This document shows positions 13,460-22,854 of a stretch of DNA of 64,000 nucleotides, piece by piece (within the stretch, counting starts at the first letter, position 1; each line of letters opens with the position of its first letter). This stretch comes from Tetradesmus obliquus (lineage: Eukaryota > Chlorophyta > Chlorophyceae > Sphaeropleales > Scenedesmaceae): contig CP126197.1 in NCBI GenBank assembly GCA_030272155.1, forward strand, positions 4,270,001 through 4,334,000, in the 5' to 3' direction. The translations under genes were made by a program, and so were the position numbers. The notes under the pieces were generated by a model, which searched no databases, was not told where the DNA came from, and saw only the letters and a list, made by a program, of their open reading frames with translations.

Positions 13460-13764
13460 CTTTTTGAAGTCATACGCGGTGTTTTGCCGTGATGTCAGTC
13501 CTGCTGGATTGCGGGTGAACCTGGCAGGACATTCATGCCCATGCTTTAGGTCTTGGCTGGTGACTAGCTTGATGACTAGTTGCGTCGTTTTTGAGCATTA
13601 GTTTATTCGATCTCTTATACAATCTGGTTGAGGTTTAATTCAAGCTGCTTGCGTTGAAAATCAGGTGCAGCCGTTCCTGCGTTCGTATTGCACGTCCCCT
13701 CCCGTCACTTGTCTGTCTGTTCAGCAGCAGCTGAGTATTCAGAACTAAACTAAGTTTAGGTGAC
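13460..13764. other. Intergenic: 3' end of RUN gene and promoter of TPR gene
   Basis: These 305 bp hold no recognisable gene. The region lies between two genes in the same direction and must contain the 3' end of one and the promoter of the next. It is less CAG-rich than the flanking exons. Confidence 0.5.
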
Positions 13765-15686
13765 ATGAACCTGTCTGGAAGGTTGTGTCAACAGCAGCTG
13801 CGGCCATCATGTGGCCCGCAACCACCACAGCTGCTGCTCCACCTGCAGTCTCCACCTGTTATCGCTGCCCGGGCCGATGCAGCTTGTAGCACGCAGCAAT
13901 CAATGTATAGCAGCTCATCACAGCTGAATAGACGCAATGTAGCAGCATGTGCCAGTAGCAGCAAGCGGGAGCTGCTGGTGGGCTTGGCTAGCTTACCGCT
14001 GCTGCCCTGGCCAGCTGCTGCAGCTGCCCTGGAACAGCAGCTAACAGACATTGCACAGCTACAGGTATGCAAGCCATTCACGCACATGTAGCAAACTCGT
14101 ACTTTTCAGTACAGCAGCGCAGTATGCCGTGTTGGGCCCTGTAGCTGCCAGCCCAGTATATTTGCCGCAATGCATTGCAGGCCAGCAGTACTGCACTACT
14201 GCTTGGGCATGGCGTGTGTTGCTGCTCAAGAGGATCTTCAACCTTGAATGCACCACATGATCTATTCTGCTTCGCTGTATGTTGATGCTTGTACAGGCGG
14301 ATGCATATGAGGCGTACGCCAACAGGGACTTCCAGGCAGCAGTGCAGTACCTGACAGACATCCTGCAAGTAGACGCAAGCAACCCTCGCTGGCTGGAGAT
14401 GCGTGCACAGGTGGGCACACACATTACTTAAGCAGTGTGCTCTGTCTTAGCAGCAGCCTTTCTTGGTTCTTGGTCTGCAGCCTAGCACATATTGCTTGCA
14501 GCGCCTTTCTGGCAACAACACTGCTGGTGCTATATCTGTGCGCAGATGCTGCTCATTCACAATAAAAAAAGAGCTGCATTTTGTGTTTGGCCTGCCCCAT
14601 GCTAACGATACCATTGCCCAGCAACATGTCGGCTCGCTATCAAGAGGCTGATGTGTGTTCAGTGCCTTGACCTGCTTGCCGCATGCTTGTGCTGCAGGTG
14701 TTGGTAGATGCAAAAAGCTTTGACGCTGCGGTAGCAGATTTCAACGCGGCGCTGGCGCTGGCACCAGCAGGTATGGCAGCAGCCAGGCTCTGCAGCACAG
14801 CCAGTAGTGTTACAGTGGCACAGCGAGCAGGGAGAGAGCATGGTGAGCGCGCAGCAGCAGATGCAGCACCAGCTTAGGTCGGCCAAGATCCGCTGGTAGT
14901 TGCAAAGGCAGCAGCCGTCACAGCATATGTTTTGCACCTGGTACTTGCCTGCACAGTGTCGCTGGTACAACCAGCACACCGTGCTGCAACATGTTTTTCG
15001 CTAATGCTCTGCCTGGCTCCATCGTCGCTTTTACATCCTGGTCCCCAGGCACTGAAACCTTTCTTTCAAATTCCTGTTTCAAATCCACAGGTGAACCTAT
15101 TGTAGAGGCACGGCTGCGAGCTGGTCGCGCACTTGCATATGAGGGCCGCTCCCAATGGCAGGAAGCATTGGCAGACTATGACGCAGCGCTGCAGCTGGCA
15201 GCAGCAGGCGGCGAGTCGCCAGACCCTTACATAATCAACGCGCGCGGCAACTGCCGCAACTCGCTGGGAGAGTGGGAGGGCGCCCGCGAAGATTACCTAA
15301 CCAGCAGCCAGCTGTTCCAGCAAGCCAAAGGGTTCAGGGGTCGGGGAGGGACCACCACGCAGCGGCTGGATGGCGCGATATTTGCGGCTAGTAATGCCGC
15401 GCTGATGCTGGCGCAGGTTGGGGATGAGGAAGGAGCGCTGCGGGAGTTTGAAAAGATTGCCCGAAGGGCGCCCGGCAGCAGCGACAGCCGCGCAGCGCTG
15501 GCCGCACTGTATTGGAGGCGCGGCGATGAGCAGCGGGCAGAGGATGTGTGGCACTTTGCCTGCGAGAATATCAGCGCAGGCTGCAGCAAGTATCAGGATC
15601 GGAAATGGCTGCAGGAGGTGCGGCGCTGGCCGCCTGTGATGGTTGCACGCTTGCAGGACTTCCTGGCGCTGCAGCGGCCGGCATGA
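13765..15686 (+). CDS. TPR-like protein, predicted thylakoid lumen
   Basis: Exons 13765-14064, 14297-14410, 14698-14770 and 15091-15686 (phases 0, 0, 1) give 360 residues. The first about 75 residues are Ser/Gln/Arg-rich and free of acidic residues until KRELLVGLASLPLLPWPAAAAA-type sequence, i.e. a chloroplast transit peptide followed by a hydrophobic lumen-targeting segment with an Ala-rich cleavage region. After that come TPR-like helix pairs: EAYANRDFQAAVQYLTDIL, KSFDAAVADFNAALALAP, RSQWQEALADYDAALQLA, GEWEGAREDYLTSSQLF and GDEEGALREFEKIARRAP. The order resembles the plant chloroplast-lumen TPR family of unknown function. TPRs mediate protein-protein contacts, so an assembly role is inferred only. 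A TGTAA motif follows the stop by about 50 nt. Confidence 0.82.
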
Positions 15687-15737
15687 TGCAAATGATATGT
15701 TACAAGTGTGCCGCTCGCTGTTGGGCCTTCTAAGCCC

Positions 15738-15742
15738 TGTAA
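15738..15742 (+). terminator. Candidate TGTAA poly(A) signal of the TPR gene
   Basis: TGTAA lies 52 nt after the TPR stop codon. This pentamer is the usual nuclear poly(A) signal in chlorophyte algae. Use at this site is inferred. Confidence 0.5.
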
Positions 15743-15904
15743 CTGCAGGCAGTTTCTGCAGCTTGCGCGTTTGCAGCACTTCTGTTCACTGCAGCGGCCG
15801 GCTGCATGAGGTGCTGTGGTGTCGCCATGTGTGTGACGCAGTGCTGCTGTGCATGCGCCCTTTGACAGCGCTTGTAACATAACGTGGCTATCCACAATTT
15901 TCAA

Positions 15905-16478
15905 ATGCGAGTTAACATTGCACGCCGACATAGAGTGTCCAACCCATCACTGCTGTCCCAAGTGCTACACCCTGCCACAGCCGCACATCCTGCCCACACC
16001 GCCTCCCTTCAGGCCACAGCTCCAGCACACACCGCCAGCATCGTTGATAACATTCCGCCTGTCACCGCCAGCACATAACACGTGTTAGTCCAGCTGCACG
16101 AGGCTTACTTGTTACACACCATGAACCACAGCTTGAGCGCAGCGCATAGTACATGCCCTGTCACAGCCACTAGCGCCAAAAACACTGCAGCTCAGGCTAC
16201 ACCCCGACATACAGCGTCCAGCCCATCACTACAGTCCCAAGTGCTATGCCCTGCCACAACCTCACATCCTGCCCACACCGCCTCCCTTCAGGCCACAGCT
16301 CAAGCACACACACCGCCAGCATCGATGACCTCACCCGGCCAGTCGCCGCCAGCACACAACACGTGTTAGTCCAGCTGCGCGAGGCTTGTTACAAATGGTG
16401 CACCACAGCGTGAATGCAGCCCATAGTACAAGATTTATGCCATGTTACAGCTGCTAGTGCCAGCAACATCAGCCCAGG
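15905..16478 (-). repeat. Two extra tandem copies of the ZIP terminal exon (282-bp period)
   Basis: The 3' flank of the ZIP gene holds two degraded copies of its terminal coding segment, displaced by about 282 bp each; the native stop is at 16479-16481 and the equivalent of copy 2 at 16197-16199. Copy 2 still encodes the peptide pieces MLAVCVLELWPEG and GIALGTVVMGWTLYVGV in one frame, but an upstream stop cuts it off from the rest. Copy 1 is more diverged and its end reads past the original stop. They lie beyond a likely poly(A) signal and so are probably not in the normal mRNA. Confidence 0.8.
16445..16449 (-). terminator. Candidate TGTAA poly(A) signal of the ZIP gene
   Basis: Read on the minus strand this is TGTAA, about 30 nt beyond the ZIP stop codon and ahead of the duplicated terminal-exon copies. 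The position fits a chlorophyte poly(A) signal. Confidence 0.5.
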
Positions 16479-19400
16479 CTACACTCCCACGTACAGTGTC
16501 CAGCCCATTACTACAGTCCCCAATGCTATACCCTGCCACAGCCGCCCATCCTGCCCACACCGCCTCCCTTCAGGCCACAGCTCCAGCACACACACCGCCA
16601 GCATCACTCCGCCAGTCGCCGCCAGCACATAATCCAGCTGTGCGAGGCTAGTTACAAACGGTTTGAAAACTAACAATGCCAGCAGTGCACCGACTGGCTC
16701 GCTGAGTCCTGATGCGGCTGTTGCGCCAAGTGCAGTGAGCTTGCTGCCGGTGGCTGCATAGAGTGGTGCTGCGATGACGAGGCCTTCGGGAATGTTGTGC
16801 AGCGCTGCAGGGGCACGGCAGTGATGCAGGAAAAGCAGCGCAGCACAGTGAGCAAACAGGATTGGCAGTTGTTGCTCATGGGTTGGTGTAAAGGGAGAGT
16901 TTTGGTATGATGAGGCCTTTGGGGATGTTATGCAGCGCTGCAGGACAGATGTGGAACATTTGACAACATACACGTGTAGCAGCGTGAGCAACGGCAGCAG
17001 CAAGTATTGGTTGGGATGACGAGGCCTTCTGCAATGTTGTGCAGCGCTGCAGGGGCAAGGCAATTGTACAAACTATGTTACAATACACGCACAACAGCTC
17101 TGCTAAAGTGCTTCACAGATGCAGCAGTGTGAGCAGCGGTATGATGCTCGCCAGCAGGGCACGTGTGGATATGCCACGGCCATTGGCTGCTCAGCTGGTC
17201 CTGCTGCAAGAGGATATGATCCTTGCGCGAGCTCTGGTATTGGCTCGTGCAAGGAGGACACACTGAGCAGATTTATTATGATGCCTGCTGCTGTCATTGC
17301 TGCCGTCATGTCTGCACCCACAGGCTCACCTATCGCCAGCGCCATGATAGGCCCGATGTTTGTGAATGCCGAAAACGCCACAGCAAAGCCCTACAGCAGC
17401 ACAGGTCACAAGCACAGCAGACAGCATGAGCCGCAGACGTCGCTTGGTTCGTATCAGTTACAAGTAAGCCACACAGCCCACCTGAGTCGGCAACACAGCT
17501 GGCAGAATTGCAGCAAACTGCCGAAAAGTGACTGCTGCACTGCCAGCTCACCTCCGGTAAATTGTGAATAGTGAGGGTGATGGTCAACGCAGCTGGCAAT
17601 GTTGCAGCAAGGTATCTGAAAGTGGCTGCTGCACTGCCAGCTCACCACAGGCAGGTTGTGTATTGTGAGAGATTTGGTCAACGCAGCTGGCAATGTTGCA
17701 GCAAGCTGTCTGACAGTGGCTGCAGCACTGCCAGCTCACCTCAGGCAGGTTGTGTATGGTGAGGGTGATGGTCATGAGCAGGCCAAGGCGCAGCATGCCC
17801 GCATGGTGCTGCCGCAGGCGCTGCACCTCATCCGCCTGCTGCTGCTGCTGCTGCTGCTGCTGACCCTGCTGCTGCTGGTCCTGCTGCTGCTGTTGCTGCT
17901 GGTGTGTTATGCCGTTGTCAGTTTGCTGTGCGGTATTGCTCACTGCGGCCAATTGGAGGCTGCCAACGGCAGCATCCCTACCAATGCTACTGTATGAGTG
18001 ACCTATGTGAAACTCGTGCTTGCTGCTGCTGCTGCTGCTGCTGTTGCTGGCACCCAGAAGGGGTAATCGCTCCATCTGGGGATCCACTGCTGCTGCTGCT
18101 GCAGCTGCTGCTGCTGCCACATCATCATTGTCAGCACCTGGCACCTGTGAGGATTGACCATGTGCCAACACAGCCAGCTGCTGCGTCACCTGCTGCTGTA
18201 TGTTGTTGCTGCTGCTCGGCCTGCTGCTGCTGCCGCTGCTGATGGAGTTGCTGCCGTTGCTGCTGCCGGTGGTGCTCGGTCTGCTTGTGCCATTGCTAGT
18301 GGCACCTTGCAGCAGCGTTGTGTCTATGAGCTGTGCTTCACAGCTGCTGCTGCTGCTGCTGCTGCACGCTGCCGGCGTCTGCTGCATGGCGTTGCTGCTG
18401 TTTCTGCCATTGTTTCTGCTGCTGAATGGATCTATTCTAACAGCCACGTGCCGCTCCTGCAAATTACATCATGAGCACACACATCAGAATGCGCCCACTC
18501 GCATCTATCACAGGTCAAAGAGATTACATGTGTGAAGCTTGTGCCTGCACAGCTGTGTGCATAAATGCACGTGATTCACACTGCAAGCATGCACCAGCAT
18601 TCGAGCTACAACTGTAGCATCATCATGCCAGCGCGTCAGCTGTGCAGACTCTACCCCCCTGGCACAACCTGTAGCACGTTATGTGTTGCAACCTGTAGCA
18701 CGTTATGTGTTGCACGAGCTGCAACAGCCGGACCCACCTGAGCCCCTGCTACTGCTGCTGTCTCCTGCTTGCTATCCATATGCCCCTCCTCATGCTTCGG
18801 CAGCAGGGGGTCCAGCACAGCAAACAGCACAGCGCCGGCTGCTACTGCTGCTGTTATTCCCAGGATGTCGTGCTGCTCTGCTGCAGAGTGCCACCAGAGC
18901 TCCACGCCAGACACTGTGGCCATGACACCAATGGCTGCAGCAGCAGACATGCGGAGTGGCAGTTGGTGAGTTGGCTGGTATGGAAGGAACAGCAACTTTC
19001 CGTGTGTAGCACAGCTGACATTTGGGCCCCCGTCGGAGGCTGTTGTACTATGTGACGTGGCATCAGGATGGCATGCCCATTCACATGCTGCTGCTGATGT
19101 CACTGCCGCTGCTGCTTCTGCTTCTGCTGCTGCAGCAGACAAACAGAGAGGGCGCTTTTGAGTATAGCGAAGTGACAGACGGAGCATTTGAATGAGTATC
19201 AAGCCAACCGATCAACTGCTATGCAAGTGCAAACCCTACCTGTGCCCAGCAGGAACGCCAGGGTGCCCTCACTGGGAGCAAAGCTGACTGCTATCAAGCC
19301 TCCAATGGTAGTGCTTAATCCAGCGAGTGTTGACAGCAGCAGTGGCCACCATATTGCTGCTGGGTCCATGAGAGCTAGCTCGCCTTCGCTGTGTGCTGGG

Positions 19401-19639
19401 AGCTCTGCTTGCACTGTTGCTACTGCTGCCTGTGCTGCTTCTGGCAGTAGCAAGGACCAGGCTCGGAGTGCAGTTGAAGATCTTGCGTCAGTTGCTAGAG
19501 AGGTTTGCCATGGCACACGGCTGCGTGAAGCCTTCCAAGGTGCAGAGGATGCATGCAACAATGGAGAACAGCAGACCCTCTGTTGTTGTAAAACGCTACC
19601 GCAGCGGCTTGGAGCCGCCGCAAGAGTTCGAAACGACAT
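16479..19639 (-). CDS. ZIP-family metal transporter, ZupT-like
   Basis: Exons (minus order) 19240-19639, 18738-18934, 17740-18456, 17330-17390 and 16479-16804, phases 1, 0, 0, 1, give 566 residues. After an Arg/Ser-rich N-terminus there are hydrophobic helices (WWPLLLSTLAGLSTTIGG, FLLGTAIGVMATVSGVELW). A roughly 200-residue Gln/Ser/Ala-rich loop from exon 3 follows. Next come the two metal-site helices: TIHNLPEGFAVAFSAF (split by intron 3) and IALHNIPEGLVIAAPLYAAT (split by intron 4). The last helices contain GGVMLAVCVLELWPEG. The HN-x-PEG pair and the following YAATGSK segment closely recall bacterial ZupT, which moves zinc and other divalent metals into the cytosol. The membrane and metal preference in the alga are not shown. 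Three boundaries of this gene are locally triplicated (17552-17740, 16804-17046, 15905-16650). Confidence 0.85.
16805..17056 (-). repeat. Two extra copies of the ZIP exon 5 acceptor
   Basis: The functional exon 5 begins at 16804. Upstream in transcription, two further CTGCAG acceptors are each followed by a near-identical exon start (exon sides ending at 16937 and 17046). They encode ALHNIPKGLII and ALHNIAEGLVI, and then diverge into frames that soon stop. The copies are 133 and 109 bp apart. Use of either would truncate the transporter before the last helices. Confidence 0.8.
17552..17739 (-). repeat. 94-bp tandem copies of the ZIP exon 3 donor
   Basis: Exon/intron junctions of the form IHNLP-x followed by GTGAGC occur at 17740 (native), 17646 and 17552, exactly 94 bp apart. 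Each unit has the last about 25 nt of exon 3 and the first part of intron 3, ending with a common AACATTGCCAGCTGCGTTGACC-like block. Units 2 and 3 have no matching acceptor frame that keeps the protein open. Confidence 0.85.
18666..18713. repeat. 24-bp direct duplication in ZIP intron 2
   Basis: The block AACCTGTAGCACGTTATGTG plus four more bases occurs twice head to tail, about 25 bp downstream (in transcription) of the exon 2 donor. It does not include coding sequence. Confidence 0.8.
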
Positions 19640-20156
19640 TGTGAGATGTCAGACGGCCAAAAAAAATCCTGCGTGTGCGCAGCGCGTGCGACGGGTGACT
19701 CGCAACTACTGCATCGTGGGTCAGCTGCGCGCATGAGAGGGAAAACAGCACGTGCCTTTGTTCTACACACATCATTGAAGTGCGTTTTGCGGCATGCCAA
19801 GGGCGAAAGTCTGTTGATCTCGCAACAATGTTAGCCACGTCAGTTCCAAGTGGGAGCAACACCAGGAAGAAACGTCCCACAAGGCCAGCACCCATTATGC
19901 GGGTGCAATATTGCACAATACTTTGAAAGAACCGTTGGTCAACATGCAGCACGTCCTGTTGGTGTCAGACATGATCACCATGCTGCCACCAACTAAGCTG
20001 CTGCTCACCAGCAATGGTGGCTCTGGACATGAAGATGCAGTTACCACATCAATACCACTGACGCAATAGCCTGCGCTTGGAAGCGACACTACAAACACAT
20101 GCAGATGCATTACGCAAGACAACACAGCCATCATGCCAAACACCAGAAAAGCAATG
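19640..20156. promoter_or_regulatory. ZIP promoter region and 3' flank of the F-box gene
   Basis: These 517 bp precede the ZIP start on the minus strand and follow the stop of the next minus-strand gene. No further coding exon was recognised. A metal-response element could be expected here but none is identifiable by eye. Confidence 0.45.
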
Positions 20157-22270
20157 CTATTGCGGCAACTCCTTGCTGTTGCTGCTACTGGTACCTGCCA
20201 CCTGTTGCTGCCTAGCACCCAGGTGAGCAGCCAGTGCTGCAGGGTTTATCTGCTTCCCTAAGACCTGCTGGATGCGAGCCAAACCCTGCAACGGACCTCC
20301 TGCTGCTGCCAGTGCTGCTGCTGGCTGCTTCCCAGCATCTGATGCAGCCCGTAGGTGCTGCTGGGGCTGCTGCTGCACATGCATGTTGAGTAGCAGTGGC
20401 AGCGGCGGTGGCACAGCCGCATTGCCTGCATCGCCAGCTATCATCCTGCGCTGCTTCTGCCACTCAGCAAGCTTGACTATATCCACCTTGTGACTTGCTG
20501 CTGCTGTTGCTGCTGGTGCTGTGGGTTCTGCTACTGCCACTGCATATGGCTGCTTAGCAGCAGGGATCAGCTCCAGCTGGGGTGCCAGCTGCAGCAAGCA
20601 ACCTTCTGCTGCTGCTGCCGCTGCTCCATCACCCACAGCAACTGCTAGAGCAGCAGCTACCCTTCTGCCACTGCTGCCGCTGCTGCTGCCAGGGTCAGCG
20701 CTATCAACTTCAAGCCAAAAGAAGGCAGCACGAGACTCATAGATCACCCGGACCTCACGCAAGCGCCCCGTGCCGCCACAGCGGACAGCAGCACTGCCAC
20801 CTTCCAGTCGGCACTCCACCACCAGCAGCCTCCCACTGCCAATGCTGCTGCCAGGCCGCCGGATGCCGCATGCACCCAGCATGCTGCGGCTGCTTCTGCT
20901 GCCGCCCACCAGCCGCGCTTCTCCTGCTGCTGCCGCCGCCGTAGCTGCTGCTGGTAGTGATGGTTGATCCCCACAAACAGCAAGGCGCCTTGCGGCAGCC
21001 ACTGACGCAGCACCATCCACAGCAGCAGCAGCAGCTACCTTCCGAGCCGCATCCCATGCCACTGCTGCTGCTGCTGCTGTCCTGGTACTGCTGTCAGCTC
21101 CAGATGCAGCACAGCTAGCTGCCAGAGTCAGCACAGGAGCCACCAGATGCTGCAAGCCCTTGGCATCTACAGCCAGCCTGCAGCGCTCCACAGTGAGCAG
21201 CCCCCGCTGATGCACCAAACACGGGCACAGCGTGGTGGACACTGCGAGCATTGCGAGCTTCGCACTCGCACTGAAGCTCAGTGCGAAGTCTGCTGAGTTC
21301 GCAGTGAAGATCTGGGTGTCTTCAGGGACCAGGCCGCCGCCGAGGATGTGCAGGGGCCTGGGGATTGTCACATTGGTGGCTTCATGCTGCATGCCAGGTG
21401 CTAGCCAGATGGTATCGCCGGGCCTGCAAAGCGATCAAATAGCGCTGTGAGTACGCCTTCAAAGAGCGCCAAAGAAAAGTATGAGAGGTATAAGGCATAT
21501 GTAAAGCGTGTATGCATGCACCCATTTGCACGCAAGGGTTACAACACAGCTCAAGCACCGCACTCACTCACAACCAGCACGAGGTCTGCACACAAGATGT
21601 AGACTACTCGCTGTGTGTCCCAGCATGTTACTTACAACAATCACTTGGAACTAGCCTTGTTTCTGCTTGCCGCGCACCTGCTGGCTGCCACTGCTGCTTT
21701 CAAGCTTGGGTACACCAGCCCCGCCCTGCCTGAGGGTGTCACTTCTGGCGAGATGCTGCTGGGGGCCACCACCAGCCACATGCGCTTGTCCGACGTGAGG
21801 CGGTGGAAGCGCTGCAATACCAACGGCGACAATAATTCATACAGGAGATAAAAGGTTACTGAGTGGCATCACCGCGTAGCGATGTGGGGGTGCAAGATGA
21901 ACACGAGGGGAGTGGTGTGTGGGAAACACATGAGCACGGCAGGTGGCATGCATCATGTGCGTCACTCCACTCTGCATGTCACTATCTGTGTACAGATACA
22001 GAATACAAAATCTTTATGCACGTCTGGTGGTCCAACTGCATGTACCTCCCGCAGCAGCTGCATCCACGCCATGCATGACAAGCTGGCTGCCTACTGCTGT
22101 GCATGTAGCGGCTGCAGCTGGCACAATAACTGCAGCACATTGCTCACCCAGCATGTTTGAGCCACTTGAAAGAGGTCCGGCAGTGGCATCAGGTGCTTGA
22201 ATATGCGCATGAGGCATGCATCGTCCAAGTCCATCAATGTATGCTGTGCTGCAGCTCGCTTGGTAGCCAT
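20157..22270 (-). CDS. F-box protein with a pectin-lyase-like repeat start
   Basis: Exons (minus order) 22148-22270, 21678-21811 and 20157-21423, phases 0 and 2, give 507 residues. The F-box covers about residues 12-58, split by intron 1: LDDACLMRIFKHLMPLPDLF, then VAQTCWRFHRLTSDKRMW. Next comes YPSLKAAVAASRPGDTIWLAPG and VTIPRPLHILGGG, the pattern that opens right-handed beta-helix domains in FBXO11-type F-box proteins. HQRGLLTVERCRL continues it. Most of the remaining 350 residues is Ala/Ser/Gly-rich with weak periodicity, so the beta-helix is short or strongly diverged. F-box proteins recruit substrates to SCF ubiquitin ligases; the substrate is unknown. The frame is open upstream to 22444, so a longer N-terminus is possible; 22270 was chosen because the methionine directly precedes a normal F-box leader. 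Confidence 0.72.
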
Positions 22271-22854
22271 GCTGCCTTGCGCCTGCAGGAGTAGCAGCCG
22301 CAGAAAAACGGTTAGGACACTTTGGGACCAGTTGTTTCGACTACTGAAAGTGTAAGTGCATGCTGTGGTGGCCGGCATGGTGTGACCAGAGCATAGTGCT
22401 GCAGGCCACCTGCTGCTGTTGCTGATGCTGCAGCACTGCTTCAACGGGACTCACCATGCTGCCTGGACAGAAAATCACCTTAATGTATATTAATAATTCA
22501 ACGGAACAGCCAGAAGCTCAACACTTCGAGATGCAAAGATCGCCAGCTGGTGTGGGTGTGCGTGGCAGATGCGATCACATGGGGCAGCCATGCAGCAAAG
22601 CTCGAACGGCATTGAAAGTAAGTGATACACCCGTCCAAGGCAACGCAAAGCTTGTCCGGGCGCGGGCAGAGGGTGTGCCTGTTACTGTCTGTGTCAGCTA
22701 GGGCTGTGGCCTGAAGCATGGTTACAAGAGGCCATAGCACCGCTGCTGCACGCTACATCCAGCAAATCGTACTGAGACAGATGGTGGTTTGCAGGTGACA
22801 CAGACCACTTGAAAAGTTCCTGCCAACTAGCGTCAGTGACTGGCATTGCGCCCC
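22271..22854. promoter_or_regulatory. Shared divergent promoter region, F-box gene and HIBCH-like gene
   Basis: These 584 bp lie between two start codons pointing outward. No gene was recognised within. The upstream open extension of the F-box frame (to 22444) means part of it could be transcribed. Confidence 0.5.
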
